Assembly: GCA_016699675.1 (NCBI GenBank)
Contig: CP064985.1
Span: 1,860,001-1,924,000, forward strand
Reading direction: 5' to 3'
Origin: Austwickia sp.
GTDB lineage: Bacteria; Actinomycetota; Actinomycetes; Actinomycetales; Dermatophilaceae
Length of the DNA: 64,000 nt
Shown here: piece after piece, positions 25,534 to 33,684 of the stretch
How the letters are laid out: each line of letters opens with the position of its first letter
Position numbering within the stretch: position 1 is the stretch's first letter
Position numbers and translations under genes: made by a program
Notes under the pieces: model-generated
Told to the model about the DNA's origin: nothing
The model's database searches: none
The model's input: only the letters and a program-made list of their open reading frames with translations

Positions 25534-25766
25534 CCCGAACCATTCAGATCCGCGACGTCGACGACGAGGTGTATGACGCGTTGGCGCGCCGCGCCGCCGA
25601 CGCGGGCCTGTCGGTCCCGGAATATCTGCGCAAGGAGGCCGAGCGCCTCGCGGCCCGGCCGACCGTGGGCGAGTGGCTCGACCGCACGCGTCGTCGGTCG
25701 GGTGCGCGCACGCCGCGCGACACGCTCGAGGCTCTGGACGAACTCCGCGGGAACTGGCCGGCGTGA
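25530..25766 (+). CDS. VapB/FitA-like ribbon-helix-helix antitoxin
   Basis: 78 residues beginning MPRTIQIRDVDDEVYDALAR with the beta strand and two helices of a ribbon-helix-helix fold (AADAGLSVPEYLRKEAERLA), followed by a toxin-binding tail (TPRDTLEALDELRGNW). It overlaps the PIN-domain gene by GTGA. Antitoxins of this kind neutralise the PIN RNase and bind their own promoter with it. Confidence 0.85.
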   Translation: MPRTIQIRDVDDEVYDALARRAADAGLSVPEYLRKEAERLAARPTVGEWLDRTRRRSGARTPRDTLEALDELRGNWPA

Positions 25767-26155
25767 TCGTCGTCGACGCGTCATGCCTGTATGAAGTGGT
25801 TGTCGACACCCCCCGCGCCGAGGCCATTCGCGAACGGCTCGCGATCGATCCCGAACAGGCCGCGCCGCACATCGTCGACATCGAGGTGTTCGGGCTGATC
25901 CGCCGCGACTATCTCGCGGGGACGATCGACGAGACGCTGGCCGCCCTGGCCGTCGAGGACCTCCGCTCGTGGCCGGGTGAACGCTTCGGTCATCGAGCGC
26001 TGCTCACCCGGGCGTGGGAGTTGCGGCACGGGGTGCGGGGCTGGGACGCGGCGTACGTCGCACTGGCCGAGATCCTCGACGCCACGCTGGTGACGCTGGA
26101 TCGGCGCCTGGCGCGCGCCACGGGGCTGCGGTGCCGCATCGAGGCGCTCGGATAA
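25763..26155 (+). CDS. PIN-domain toxin, VapC type
   Basis: 130 residues from the GTG at 25763. The PIN acidic residues are visible: Asp in MIVVDASCLYE, Glu in DIEVFGLIRRDYL, Asp in RGWDAAYVALAEIL and Asp in ATLVTLDRRLAR. VapC proteins are Mg2+-dependent RNases that cut tRNA or rRNA loops; the target here is unknown. Paired with the antitoxin gene it overlaps. Confidence 0.88.
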   Translation: MIVVDASCLYEVVVDTPRAEAIRERLAIDPEQAAPHIVDIEVFGLIRRDYLAGTIDETLAALAVEDLRSWPGERFGHRALLTRAWELRHGVRGWDAAYVALAEILDATLVTLDRRLARATGLRCRIEALG

Positions 26156-26244
26156 CGACGCCGACGGTCACTGCCCCGCCGGCTGAGGGTCACGGCTGGT
26201 GCCGGCGCCTCGTCGTACGGGTCAGGGTTGGCGGGGACGACCGG

Positions 26245-26970
26245 CTATTCGTCGTCGGGGCGCACCACCAGCTCGGCGACGTGGACGAGGAACTCGTTGC
26301 CCGCGGGGTCGCGCAGCATGGTCTCGGTGGGCCGCGGGGTCGGGGGCGCGGGGGCCTGCGTGGCTCCGCGGGCGAACAGCGCCCCGAGATCGTGGGTCGC
26401 CACGCGCGGACGCAGTCGGCAGACCCCCTCCCCGCTCGGCGCGTCCTGCCGGGCGAACACCAGCGAGTCGATGAGGGCCCCCGGCACGGGCTCGACCCAT
26501 GCGTAGTCGTCGTCCGCGGAGGCGTGGTACGGCGCGTCGAGCAGGTCCGCCCACCACGCCGCCGCGACGCCGGGATCGGGGGTGTCCACGACGAGGTCGA
26601 GGATGCGGCGCGCCCGGCGCAGCCCGGGGCTCGGACCGGGCCCCTCGACCGGGAACGCGCAGATCTCGCAGCCCTCCGGTCCGACGAGGACCACCCACGG
26701 GTACGACGACGCGTCCACCACCTGCGCGCCTAGCTCCAGGAACCGGGTGATGTGTTCCGCGGAGACGTCGACGTGGATCGCGCACCGCTGCGCGTGCGGC
26801 GGGGCCGGGCGGATCCAGAGCGCGTCCCAGGCATGCTCGCCCGCCAGGCGCACCGCGTCATTCACCGGGGACTCGATCGTCATGTCGAGCGCCGACGCCC
26901 AGAACCGGGCGACGGCCGGTACGTCGTGGGCGTCCAGCCACAGGTCCAGGAACCGCGCCGCCGCTGTCAT
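26245..26970 (-). CDS. Two-domain VOC (glyoxalase/bleomycin-resistance-like) protein
   Basis: 241 residues from ATG 26970, with two vicinal-oxygen-chelate repeats: FLDLWLDAHDVPAVARFWAS ... WVVLVGPEGCEICAFP and RILDLVVDTPDPGVAAAWWA ... TMLRDPAGNEFLVHVAE. It overlaps the methyltransferase gene upstream by ATGA. The family includes glyoxalases, dioxygenases and resistance proteins; the metal ligands are not clear enough to choose. Confidence 0.8.
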   Translation of the reverse strand: MTAAARFLDLWLDAHDVPAVARFWASALDMTIESPVNDAVRLAGEHAWDALWIRPAPPHAQRCAIHVDVSAEHITRFLELGAQVVDASSYPWVVLVGPEGCEICAFPVEGPGPSPGLRRARRILDLVVDTPDPGVAAAWWADLLDAPYHASADDDYAWVEPVPGALIDSLVFARQDAPSGEGVCRLRPRVATHDLGALFARGATQAPAPPTPRPTETMLRDPAGNEFLVHVAELVVRPDDE

Positions 26971-27590
26971 GGCCGACCCACCCACTCGGGGAGCGCGCGG
27001 CTCCAGACACCGACGAGGAACTCCTCGTCCGTGTGCGTCACGACGCGGGTCCACCCCCGCTCGGCCAGGGCGTCGCCCAGTTCGCGCTGCGTGCGGGCCC
27101 CGGTCTGCCGGTAGCCGTCGCTGCGCAGCCCCCAGTGCACCCCGACCACGTCCGCGTCGGGCGTGGCGATCGCGCTGACCAGGTCGTAGGTGGCGCTGCG
27201 GTCGGCCGCGTCGAGGTAGTAGAGCACCTCCGAGAGCACGATGAGATCCGGTCGTACGTCGGGGGTGGGCGCCGCCGGCAGCGCCGACCTCACGCAGGCG
27301 ACCCCCGGCCACTCGGCGACCCGGGCGCGGGTGATCCGCACCGCCTCGGCCGCCGCGTCGGTGGCGAGGACCCGCTCGCAGCGGCCCGCCAGGCCGACCG
27401 TGAGGTGGCCGGTGCCGCACCCCGCGTCCCACGCCTGCGCGTAGCGCTCGCGGCGCAGGCAGGCGAGCACGAGGGCGATCTTGCGCCGTTCGTACCAGCT
27501 CGTGCCGACCTCCCACGGATCGGGGTCGGCGACGTAGAGGCGCTCGAAGTCGAGCGCGGCTCGGGCCCTGCCGGGGGCCGGGTCGGTCAT
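26967..27590 (-). CDS. SAM-dependent methyltransferase, NodS-like
   Basis: 207 residues from ATG 27590 (MTDPAPGRARAALDFERLYV). The segment DPDPWEVGTSWYERRKIALV followed by motif I WDAGCGTGHLTVGLA, LATDAAAEAVRITRARV and LIVLSEVLYYLD is typical of NodS-like N- or O-methyltransferases that sit near sugar or polyketide tailoring genes. Here its only partner is the overlapping VOC gene. The longer upstream frame would run into the divergent promoter and was not used. Confidence 0.85.
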   Translation of the reverse strand: MTDPAPGRARAALDFERLYVADPDPWEVGTSWYERRKIALVLACLRRERYAQAWDAGCGTGHLTVGLAGRCERVLATDAAAEAVRITRARVAEWPGVACVRSALPAAPTPDVRPDLIVLSEVLYYLDAADRSATYDLVSAIATPDADVVGVHWGLRSDGYRQTGARTQRELGDALAERGWTRVVTHTDEEFLVGVWSRALPEWVGRP

Positions 27591-27750
27591 GGGGTCGACC
27601 GCCGCGAGGCGACGTGCATGCTGCCAGCCTAGGTCGCCGAAGGGGGGTGTGCGTACGGCCCCAGGTTTCGCTAGCGTGGCCGGGAGACGCGGCTCGCGGT
27701 GCGCACAGCGGTTAGCACCGGCGGCCCGCCCAACGGGTGAGGAGACGGGC

Positions 27751-28206
27751 GTGGACACGACGGTTCAAAACCCCGGCACGCGGCGACACGTGGAGACCGA
27801 AGGTCAGCGCAGCGTACGGATCCCGCACGCCGTCGAGTCGGTGCCCCTGGTGCGGGCCATCCTCAACGAGGACTTGGTCGCCCGCGGCATCGACCCGGTC
27901 ATCATCGGTGAGGTCGAGACCGTCGCGTCCGAGCTCGTTGCTAACGCTGTCAAGCACGCGAAGGCGCTCGGCGACGGCTGCGTTCGGGTGCGCTGGAAGG
28001 TGAAGTCCGGCACGGTCGAGGTCGAGGTGAGCGACGGCGGGGGGCCCAGTTCCGTGCGGCCGGTGCCCCCCTCGCCGTGGGCCGCGAGCGGCCGGGGCCT
28101 GCGGATCGTGCGCAGCCTGGCGCACGAGTGGGGCGCGCAGGACGACAAGAACGGCCGCACCGTCTGGGCCGCCCTCGGCGGGCCTTCGCGGCGCCGCCGG
28201 CTCTGA
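27751..28206 (+). CDS. Anti-sigma-factor-like ATPase (RsbW/HATPase_c)
   Basis: 151 residues from a GTG at 27751 preceded by AGGAG at six bases. It is a stand-alone GHKL ATPase domain: N-box SELVANAVKHAKAL, G1 EVSDGGGPSS, G2 SGRGLRIVRSLAHEWG. Such small kinases in actinobacteria act as anti-sigma factors or switch proteins that phosphorylate an anti-anti-sigma factor. No partner sigma factor or STAS protein is in the window. Confidence 0.85.
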   Translation: MDTTVQNPGTRRHVETEGQRSVRIPHAVESVPLVRAILNEDLVARGIDPVIIGEVETVASELVANAVKHAKALGDGCVRVRWKVKSGTVEVEVSDGGGPSSVRPVPPSPWAASGRGLRIVRSLAHEWGAQDDKNGRTVWAALGGPSRRRRL

Positions 28207-28209
28207 CCC

Positions 28210-29133
28210 ATGGGCAAGGCATCCCGCAAGAAGCGGCAAGCGGCCGCCGGGCAAGCGGCCGTCGCCGGCGCTTCGGGCGGCACCGGGACGCGGCCGGCGC
28301 CCGCGCCGTACGTCGTACGGCCCTTCGCCGACCTGCCCGGCGAGATCAACTGGGTGGCGATGCGCGAGATCGTGCCCGCGGCGACCGCGCCCCTGACGCT
28401 GCGCGCCGACCTGCCCGGGGTCCCGCCCGACGCCCCCCGCGACGTGACGCTCTGCACCGTGCTGCCGATGGCCTGGCCCGGCCTGCGGCGCGCCGACGGC
28501 CGGGCCATGGTCGCCCTGCAGACCGTCCAGTCCGGCGGCGACCCCTCCCGCGACGTCGCCCAGGCGCTGCTCGCGGTTCTCGCCGCCGAGCCGGGCACTC
28601 CGGTGTCGGGTCTGCCGCCGGCGACCGCGGCCACGCCCCGGCTGCAGGATCTGGTCGAGAACGACGAGCCGCTTGCCGTGACCGTGCACGAGGACTTCAG
28701 CTTCTGGATCGCCCCCGACACCACGCTGGAGGCGGACGCCAAGGCCTCGCTGGAGGAGGCCAATGCGGCGATCATCCCGACGGTCAAGATGGCCGCGGCG
28801 GACTCGGCGTACTGGTGTCGCGTCGGCGAGCGCACCCACATCCGGTGGATCCTGCCGCACGACGAGGACGTGGCGACGAACGCCCTCGCCCGACTGCACG
28901 CCGCTGGCGCCGACACCCTGGGCGACGGCACCCGGCTGCTCGGCGCCTTCCGGGCCGCCGGGCTCCTGTGCCCGGTCTGGGACCTGGATCCGGCGCAGGA
29001 CGCGGCGGCGTACGAACGGCCGCTGGCCACGCTCGTGGCGGCCATGGACGCGGCGTTGCCCGACGCGCCCCTGTCCGCGGAGGAGCGACGCGCGCGCAAC
29101 GGCCTGCTGAGCCGGCAGCTCACGCTGCGCTGA
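28210..29133 (+). CDS. DUF5926 family protein
   Basis: 307 residues starting three bases after the preceding stop. The Lys/Arg-rich start MGKASRKKRQAAAGQAA and the segment VVRPFADLPGEINWVAMREI are characteristic of the actinobacteria-restricted DUF5926 family. It is soluble, with no catalytic motif I can name; function unknown. The tight spacing suggests co-transcription with the RsbW-like gene. Confidence 0.8.
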   Translation: MGKASRKKRQAAAGQAAVAGASGGTGTRPAPAPYVVRPFADLPGEINWVAMREIVPAATAPLTLRADLPGVPPDAPRDVTLCTVLPMAWPGLRRADGRAMVALQTVQSGGDPSRDVAQALLAVLAAEPGTPVSGLPPATAATPRLQDLVENDEPLAVTVHEDFSFWIAPDTTLEADAKASLEEANAAIIPTVKMAAADSAYWCRVGERTHIRWILPHDEDVATNALARLHAAGADTLGDGTRLLGAFRAAGLLCPVWDLDPAQDAAAYERPLATLVAAMDAALPDAPLSAEERRARNGLLSRQLTLR

Positions 29134-29362
29134 CGCGCCCAGGCTCGCCAACCTCCTCCTTTTTATTCAGCACAGTGCGGGACCAAGGGCCCGGTTCGCC
29201 GGACGGCGACCCTGCTAATGCGCGCTGGAGCTGCGTGAACCCGGGCAACCGCGGCGCCGTACGGGCGTGACCAACGACTCACGCGCGACTCCTCTAAATG
29301 ACATCGGGCGCGGCTAGGGTGGGGCTGATCGAGGACGACCCCACGAAGGAGCACGACGGCCC

Positions 29363-30952
29363 ATGTTCTGTTATCAGTGCGAGCAGACCGCGCACGGCAC
29401 CGGCTGCGTCACCAAGGGCACCTGCGGCAAGCTGCCGGCCACCGCCGCGGCGCAGGACGAGCTGACCTACGAGCTGATGCGGCTCGGTGCGGCGATGGCG
29501 GCCAGCGGAGCCGAGCCCACCACCGAGCAGATCGTGCTCATCATGGAGGGCCTGTTCACCACGGTCACGAACGTGAGCTTCGGCGCCGAGAACTCCAGCC
29601 AGCTGGCGGCGCGGGCGCAGGCAGCCCGGCTCGCGATCGGCGGCGCCGGTGCCGCGGCGGGCCTGGCGTTGGAGGCGGTCTCCGGGCCCGAGGACATCTT
29701 CGGCCAGGACGGCGTGGAGGGCTCCTGCCGCAGCCTGATCGTGCTCGGCCTGCGCGGCATGGCGGCGTACGCGCACCACGCGTACGTGCTGGGCTACCGG
29801 GACGCCCGCGTCGAGGCGGCGCTGGTCCGGCACCTGGCCGCGGCCGGTCGCCACCACACGGTCGAGGAATGGCTCGGGCTCGTGCACGACTTCGGCATGG
29901 ACAACTTCGTGTGTATGGAGCTGCTCGACAACGCCAACACCGGGTCGTACGGGCACCCCGAGCCCACCCCGGTCGGGATGACCGTCGAGCCCGGGCCGTT
30001 CATCGTTGTCACCGGCCACGACCTGCACGACATGAAGATGCTGCTGGAGCAGTGCGAGCCCGAGGGTGTGGCGGTCTACACCCACGGCGAGATGCTGCCG
30101 GGGCACGGCTACCCGGAGCTGAAGAAGTACACGATGCTCAAGGGCAACTTCGGCACCGCCTGGCAGAACCAGCAGAAGGAGTTCAAGGGCGTGCCCGGCG
30201 CGTTCCTGTTCACCACCAACTGCCTCATGCCGCCCAAGCACAGCTACGCCGACAACGTGTTCACGACGTCGGTGGTCGAATACCCGGGCCTGGCGCACGT
30301 GCCCGCCGACGAGTCGGGGTGGAAGGACTTCGGCCCGGTCATCGCGCGGGCCAAGGAGCTGGGCGGGTACGCCGAGGCCAAGACGTTCACCGGGCTCAAC
30401 GGCGGGTCGCAGCTCATGACCGGGTTCGGCCACGCCGCCGTGCTGGCCGTGGCCGACCAGGTCGTCGCGGCAATCAAGGACGGGCTGGTCAAGCACCTCT
30501 ACCTCGTCGGCGGCTGCGACGGGCGCGAGCACGGGCGGGACTACTACACCCACCTCGTGGAGCAGACTCCGGCGGACTCGCTGGTCCTGACGCTGGCCTG
30601 CGGCAAGTACCGGTTCAACGACCTGGACCTCGGCGCCATCGGGCCGTTCCCGCGGATCATGGACATGGGCCAGTGCAACGACGCGTACTCGGCCGTGAAG
30701 GTCGCCAGCGCCCTGGCGGACGTGTTCGAGTGCGGGGTCAACGACCTGCCGTTGACGCTGGTGCTGAGCTGGTACGAGCAGAAGGCCGTCTGCGTCCTGC
30801 TGTCCCTGCTGTCGCTGGGCATCAAGGACATCTACCTCGGCCCGTCCTTGCCGGCGTTCGTGTCCGCGGACGTGCTCGACGTGCTCGTGGAGCAGTTCGG
30901 GATCCGCCCGATCTCGACCCCCGACGCGGACCTGGCGGCCATGGCCGGCTGA
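29363..30952 (+). CDS. hcp: Hybrid-cluster protein (hydroxylamine reductase family)
   Basis: 529 residues. The N-terminal cysteines are Cys3, Cys6, Cys15 and Cys21 (CYQCEQT ... CVTKGTC), the spacing of the shorter-spaced class found mainly in anaerobes. The hybrid-cluster ligands are in LFTTNCLMPPK, VGGCDGREHGRDYY, LTLACGKYRFN and MGQCNDAYSAVKVA. Hcp reduces hydroxylamine or, by current evidence, nitric oxide to nitrous oxide under low oxygen. No hcr-type reductase gene is adjacent, so the electron donor is unknown. GAAGGAG lies 12 bases before the ATG; a clear hairpin ends the gene. Confidence 0.95.
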   Translation: MFCYQCEQTAHGTGCVTKGTCGKLPATAAAQDELTYELMRLGAAMAASGAEPTTEQIVLIMEGLFTTVTNVSFGAENSSQLAARAQAARLAIGGAGAAAGLALEAVSGPEDIFGQDGVEGSCRSLIVLGLRGMAAYAHHAYVLGYRDARVEAALVRHLAAAGRHHTVEEWLGLVHDFGMDNFVCMELLDNANTGSYGHPEPTPVGMTVEPGPFIVVTGHDLHDMKMLLEQCEPEGVAVYTHGEMLPGHGYPELKKYTMLKGNFGTAWQNQQKEFKGVPGAFLFTTNCLMPPKHSYADNVFTTSVVEYPGLAHVPADESGWKDFGPVIARAKELGGYAEAKTFTGLNGGSQLMTGFGHAAVLAVADQVVAAIKDGLVKHLYLVGGCDGREHGRDYYTHLVEQTPADSLVLTLACGKYRFNDLDLGAIGPFPRIMDMGQCNDAYSAVKVASALADVFECGVNDLPLTLVLSWYEQKAVCVLLSLLSLGIKDIYLGPSLPAFVSADVLDVLVEQFGIRPISTPDADLAAMAG

Positions 30953-30967
30953 GGAGGATCACCTCTC

Positions 30968-31001
30968 GGGCCCGGCGCCGACGCTGTTCGGTGCCGGGCC
31001 C
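30968..31001 (+). terminator. GC-rich hairpin after hcp
   Basis: GGGCCCGGCGCCGA (30968-30981) pairs with TCGGTGCCGGGCCC (30988-31001) with one non-Watson-Crick position and a 6-base loop, 15 bases after the hcp stop. Likely hcp terminator. Confidence 0.7.
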
Positions 31002-31015
31002 TGTCGTGCCGTCTT

Positions 31016-31119
31016 TGGTCGAATTCCGCTGCGTCGCAGGGTGTTTCCCGAGGGCGCCGACGTACCCTGGCCGCGTCCGCCCCACGTCGGGTGGGACGGC
31101 TGAGCGCGGGAGCGGGACC
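31016..31119 (+). promoter_or_regulatory. Leader of propeller-like gene 1, conserved with gene 2
   Basis: This block closely resembles 32354-32460 upstream of gene 2. The best-conserved part is TACCCTGGCC (from 31063), then CGTCCGCCCCACGTCGGG and TGGGACGGC up to 31100. TACCCT may be a -10 box, and the GTCC...GGGAC part can fold as an imperfect hairpin in the leader. Confidence 0.5.
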
Positions 31120-32328
31120 ATGCGGGGAAGCATGCGCACGGCGGTGGTGGGGATCGCGGCGGCAGCGAGTTTGGGGTGCGGGGTGGCGCAGGCGGCGCCG
31201 GCGGGGCCGGTGGGGCCGGTGGTTTCGACGGCCTCGGTCGCGCCGGTGGAGCAGGACGAGACGGGTACGTCGACCGGGCCGGAGGGTCGCGCCGATCGAG
31301 GCCGGGACGACAGCAAGCCCCGCAAGTCCGCGGGGTTCGTGCCCGTGCGCGAACTCCCGTACGGCGTCGCGGCCATGGTCGCGCCGGCCAAGGGGGAGCT
31401 GTGGCTCCTTGAGGGCAACGCTGCGAGCGGCCTAACCCTGCAGCACCTGAAATCCGGGAGGTGGACTTCCCAGGAGGTGGCCTCGGCCGGGGAGAGAAAC
31501 GGTCGGGAGGAATTGGCCGCCACGGCCCGCGACGACGTCTGGCTGAGCCTCGCCGGGAAGCTTCGCCACTACGACGGCAGCACGTGGTCGAACGTCGCAC
31601 TTCCCCCCGGCCCGGACGGCACCCTGGTGAGTGCCGGGGTTCTGGCGACGGTCGCTCGTGGGACCCTCTACGTCGCCGCGCAGGCGAGGTCGTGGCCGGC
31701 GGGTGGCCACATCCTGCGGTATGCCAACGGGGCGTGGACCGATCTCGGATCGGTGGGGGGATCGTCGACCGCGCGCTTCGTCGTGCGGGCGGTCGTGGCG
31801 GTCGATGACGGCGTCTCCGTCCTGGTCGACTGGCAGCGTGGAAGCACGGTGTAGGACTATCTCAAGGGTTCGTGGACGCAGGGGTTCAGCGTCGGCTCCC
31901 GGGGGATGGGGTCGTACAGCGTTGTCGGCGGGTTGTTCGTTTCTTCCGGCTTCCAGCACCTCACGCTGGGGGGAGCCGGCTTCGGGGGAATGCTTCCCAC
32001 CTGTCGCCGGTGGTCGCCCAGCAGCACCGAGAAGTGCGAATCCACGGTGGTCGCGGGCGCCTCCGCCCAGCTCAAGAACGGGTCCATCGTCATCGGCGGC
32101 AACGACTACCGGACCCCGTGGTACCCGCCGGGACCCGGGAAGGGCGTCGCCACGGAGGGGACGTTCGTGCTGCGCGGCACGGATGGCGTCGAGCGGCAGA
32201 TCCCCGGCGATCCCGGCTCGCGGACCGGGCTCATGATCGCCGAGCGGCACCACAACGCGGCCTGGGCGGTCACCGTGGTCGACCGGCCGACGGGGCCCGT
32301 CTTCACGCTGCAGCGCTACGAGGGCTGA
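31120..32328 (+). pseudogene. Secreted propeller-like protein 1, interrupted by an in-frame amber codon
   Basis: From ATG 31120 a signal peptide (RTAVVGIAAAASLGCGVAQA) is followed by the same fold as the two downstream genes: FVPVRELPYG, LQHLKSGRWTSQE, ATARDDVWLSLAGKLRHYDG, ILRYANGAWTDLG. At 31852-31854 TAG interrupts the frame exactly before DYLKGSWTQGFSVG, which aligns with YDYVNGSWSPGRQVG of gene 2, and the same frame continues to a normal end (VFTLQRYEG). So it is a single nonsense change, not a frameshift. It either makes a truncated product or is a pseudogene. Confidence 0.78.
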
Positions 32329-32353
32329 TCGGGCGCCCGCCGCGCTGGCCGAC

Positions 32354-32460
32354 TTTTGTCGGATTTCTTTGGGTTGCAAGGTGTTTCCTGTGCGAGTCCG
32401 ACTTACCCTGGCCACGTCCGCCCCACGTCGGGTGGGACGGCGGGAGTGGGGGAGCAGGAC
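32354..32460 (+). promoter_or_regulatory. Leader of propeller-like gene 2, conserved with gene 1
   Basis: Second copy of the leader at 31016-31119; shared segments include GGTGTTTCC, TACCCTGGCC (32404 on) and CCACGTCGGGTGGGACGGC ending at 32441. Its conservation between paralogues, outside the coding region, suggests a regulated promoter or structured 5' leader. Confidence 0.5.
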
Positions 32461-33684
32461 ATGAGGGGAAGACTTCGCGCGGCTGTGGTGGGGATCGCGG
32501 TAGCGGGCGGCGTGGTCGGTGGGACGGCCGGGTGGGCGCAGGCTGCGGCGTACCCGCAGGAGGCACCGGCAGCGCAGCCGGCGGCGTTCGCGCAGGTGGC
32601 GCCGGGAGTGCAGGACGAGGACGGTACGCCGGAAGAGCTGGCCACCCAGGCGAACCGCGGCCGGACTGCCAAGGCGGCGGAGAAGGCGTCGGCGGGTTTC
32701 GTCCCGGTGCGCCAGCTTGTCGATCGGCCGCTGGCGGGGGTGTCCCCGTCCAAGGGTGAGTTGTGGCTGGTGGAGAACAGCGGGCCGACGGAGCCGATCC
32801 GGCTGGAGCACCTGAAGTCGGGGCGGTGGAGCACCGAAGAGGCGGCGCCGGCCGGCTCCGACCGCGGCTCGATCTCGATGGCCGCCACGGCCCGGGATGA
32901 CGTGTGGCTGAGTGCCGCCGGGACGTTGCGCCGCTACGACGGCGCCGCCTGGACGCCGGTGGCCACCCCGAAGGGCCCGGGCGGTACGCCGATGGTCGCC
33001 AGCGCCCTGACCGCGCCGTCGCGGGGCACCCTGTACGCCGCGCTGCGCGCCGGGTGGCAAGACCCTGCGCACGTGTACCGGCACGCCCAGGGCCGGTGGA
33101 CCGACCTCGGCGTACCTGCGGGGGCGGGTTCGTACTTCAGCCCGATGAAGATCGTGGTCGTCGATGGTGGCGTGTCGGTGCTGGCCTACAACTACCGGGC
33201 GATCGACGCCTATGACTACGTGAACGGGTCCTGGTCGCCCGGGCGCCAGGTGGGCTTCAACGGCGGTGCGCAGTACAGCACCGTGGGCGGCTACTACGTG
33301 AGCTCCGCGTTGCGTCACCTGGTGCTCGGCGGGTCGGGCTTCGGAGGTCAGCTGCCGCGTTGCCAGAAGTGGACCCCCAAGGGCGACGAACAGTGCGTCT
33401 CCTCGGTGGTCGCCAGCGCCTCCGCTCAGCTCAAGAACGGTACGATCGTGCTCGGCGGCCATGACTATCGGACGCCGCAGAGCCCGCCGGCGCCGCCGCA
33501 GCGCGACGTCGAAGGCACCTTCGCGCTGCGGGGGACCGACGGCAGCGAGCGCCCCATCCCCGGCGACCCGGGCCGAAGCACCGAGCTGGTCATCGCCGAG
33601 CGGAATCAGAACGCCGCGTGGGCGGTGACGTACGAGTACGGCTCCGCCGGGCCGGTCTACACCCTGCAGCGCTACGACGGCTGA
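32461..33684 (+). CDS. Secreted protein 2 of a tandem family with propeller-like repeats
   Basis: 407 residues. A Sec signal peptide (LRAAVVGIAVAGGVVGGTAG) and a disordered Ala/Pro stretch precede FVPVRQLVDRPLAGVSPSKG. Then short repeats of the form (L/Y)-x-(Y/H)-x(3)-G-x-W recur: LEHLKSGRWSTEE, LRRYDGAAWTPVA, VYRHAQGRWTDLG, AYDYVNGSWSPG and finally YTLQRYDG, spaced roughly 40-60 residues, as in beta-propeller blades. Two cysteines (RCQKWTPKGDEQC) may form a disulfide. No catalytic motif is visible; ligand binding or adhesion outside the cell is a guess. Family not recognised. Confidence 0.8.
   Translation: MRGRLRAAVVGIAVAGGVVGGTAGWAQAAAYPQEAPAAQPAAFAQVAPGVQDEDGTPEELATQANRGRTAKAAEKASAGFVPVRQLVDRPLAGVSPSKGELWLVENSGPTEPIRLEHLKSGRWSTEEAAPAGSDRGSISMAATARDDVWLSAAGTLRRYDGAAWTPVATPKGPGGTPMVASALTAPSRGTLYAALRAGWQDPAHVYRHAQGRWTDLGVPAGAGSYFSPMKIVVVDGGVSVLAYNYRAIDAYDYVNGSWSPGRQVGFNGGAQYSTVGGYYVSSALRHLVLGGSGFGGQLPRCQKWTPKGDEQCVSSVVASASAQLKNGTIVLGGHDYRTPQSPPAPPQRDVEGTFALRGTDGSERPIPGDPGRSTELVIAERNQNAAWAVTYEYGSAGPVYTLQRYDG

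Noticed and set aside
21468..25784. A 1438-codon minus-strand open frame opposite putA
   Set aside because: Low-complexity shadow of putA, which has full catalytic motifs on the plus strand.
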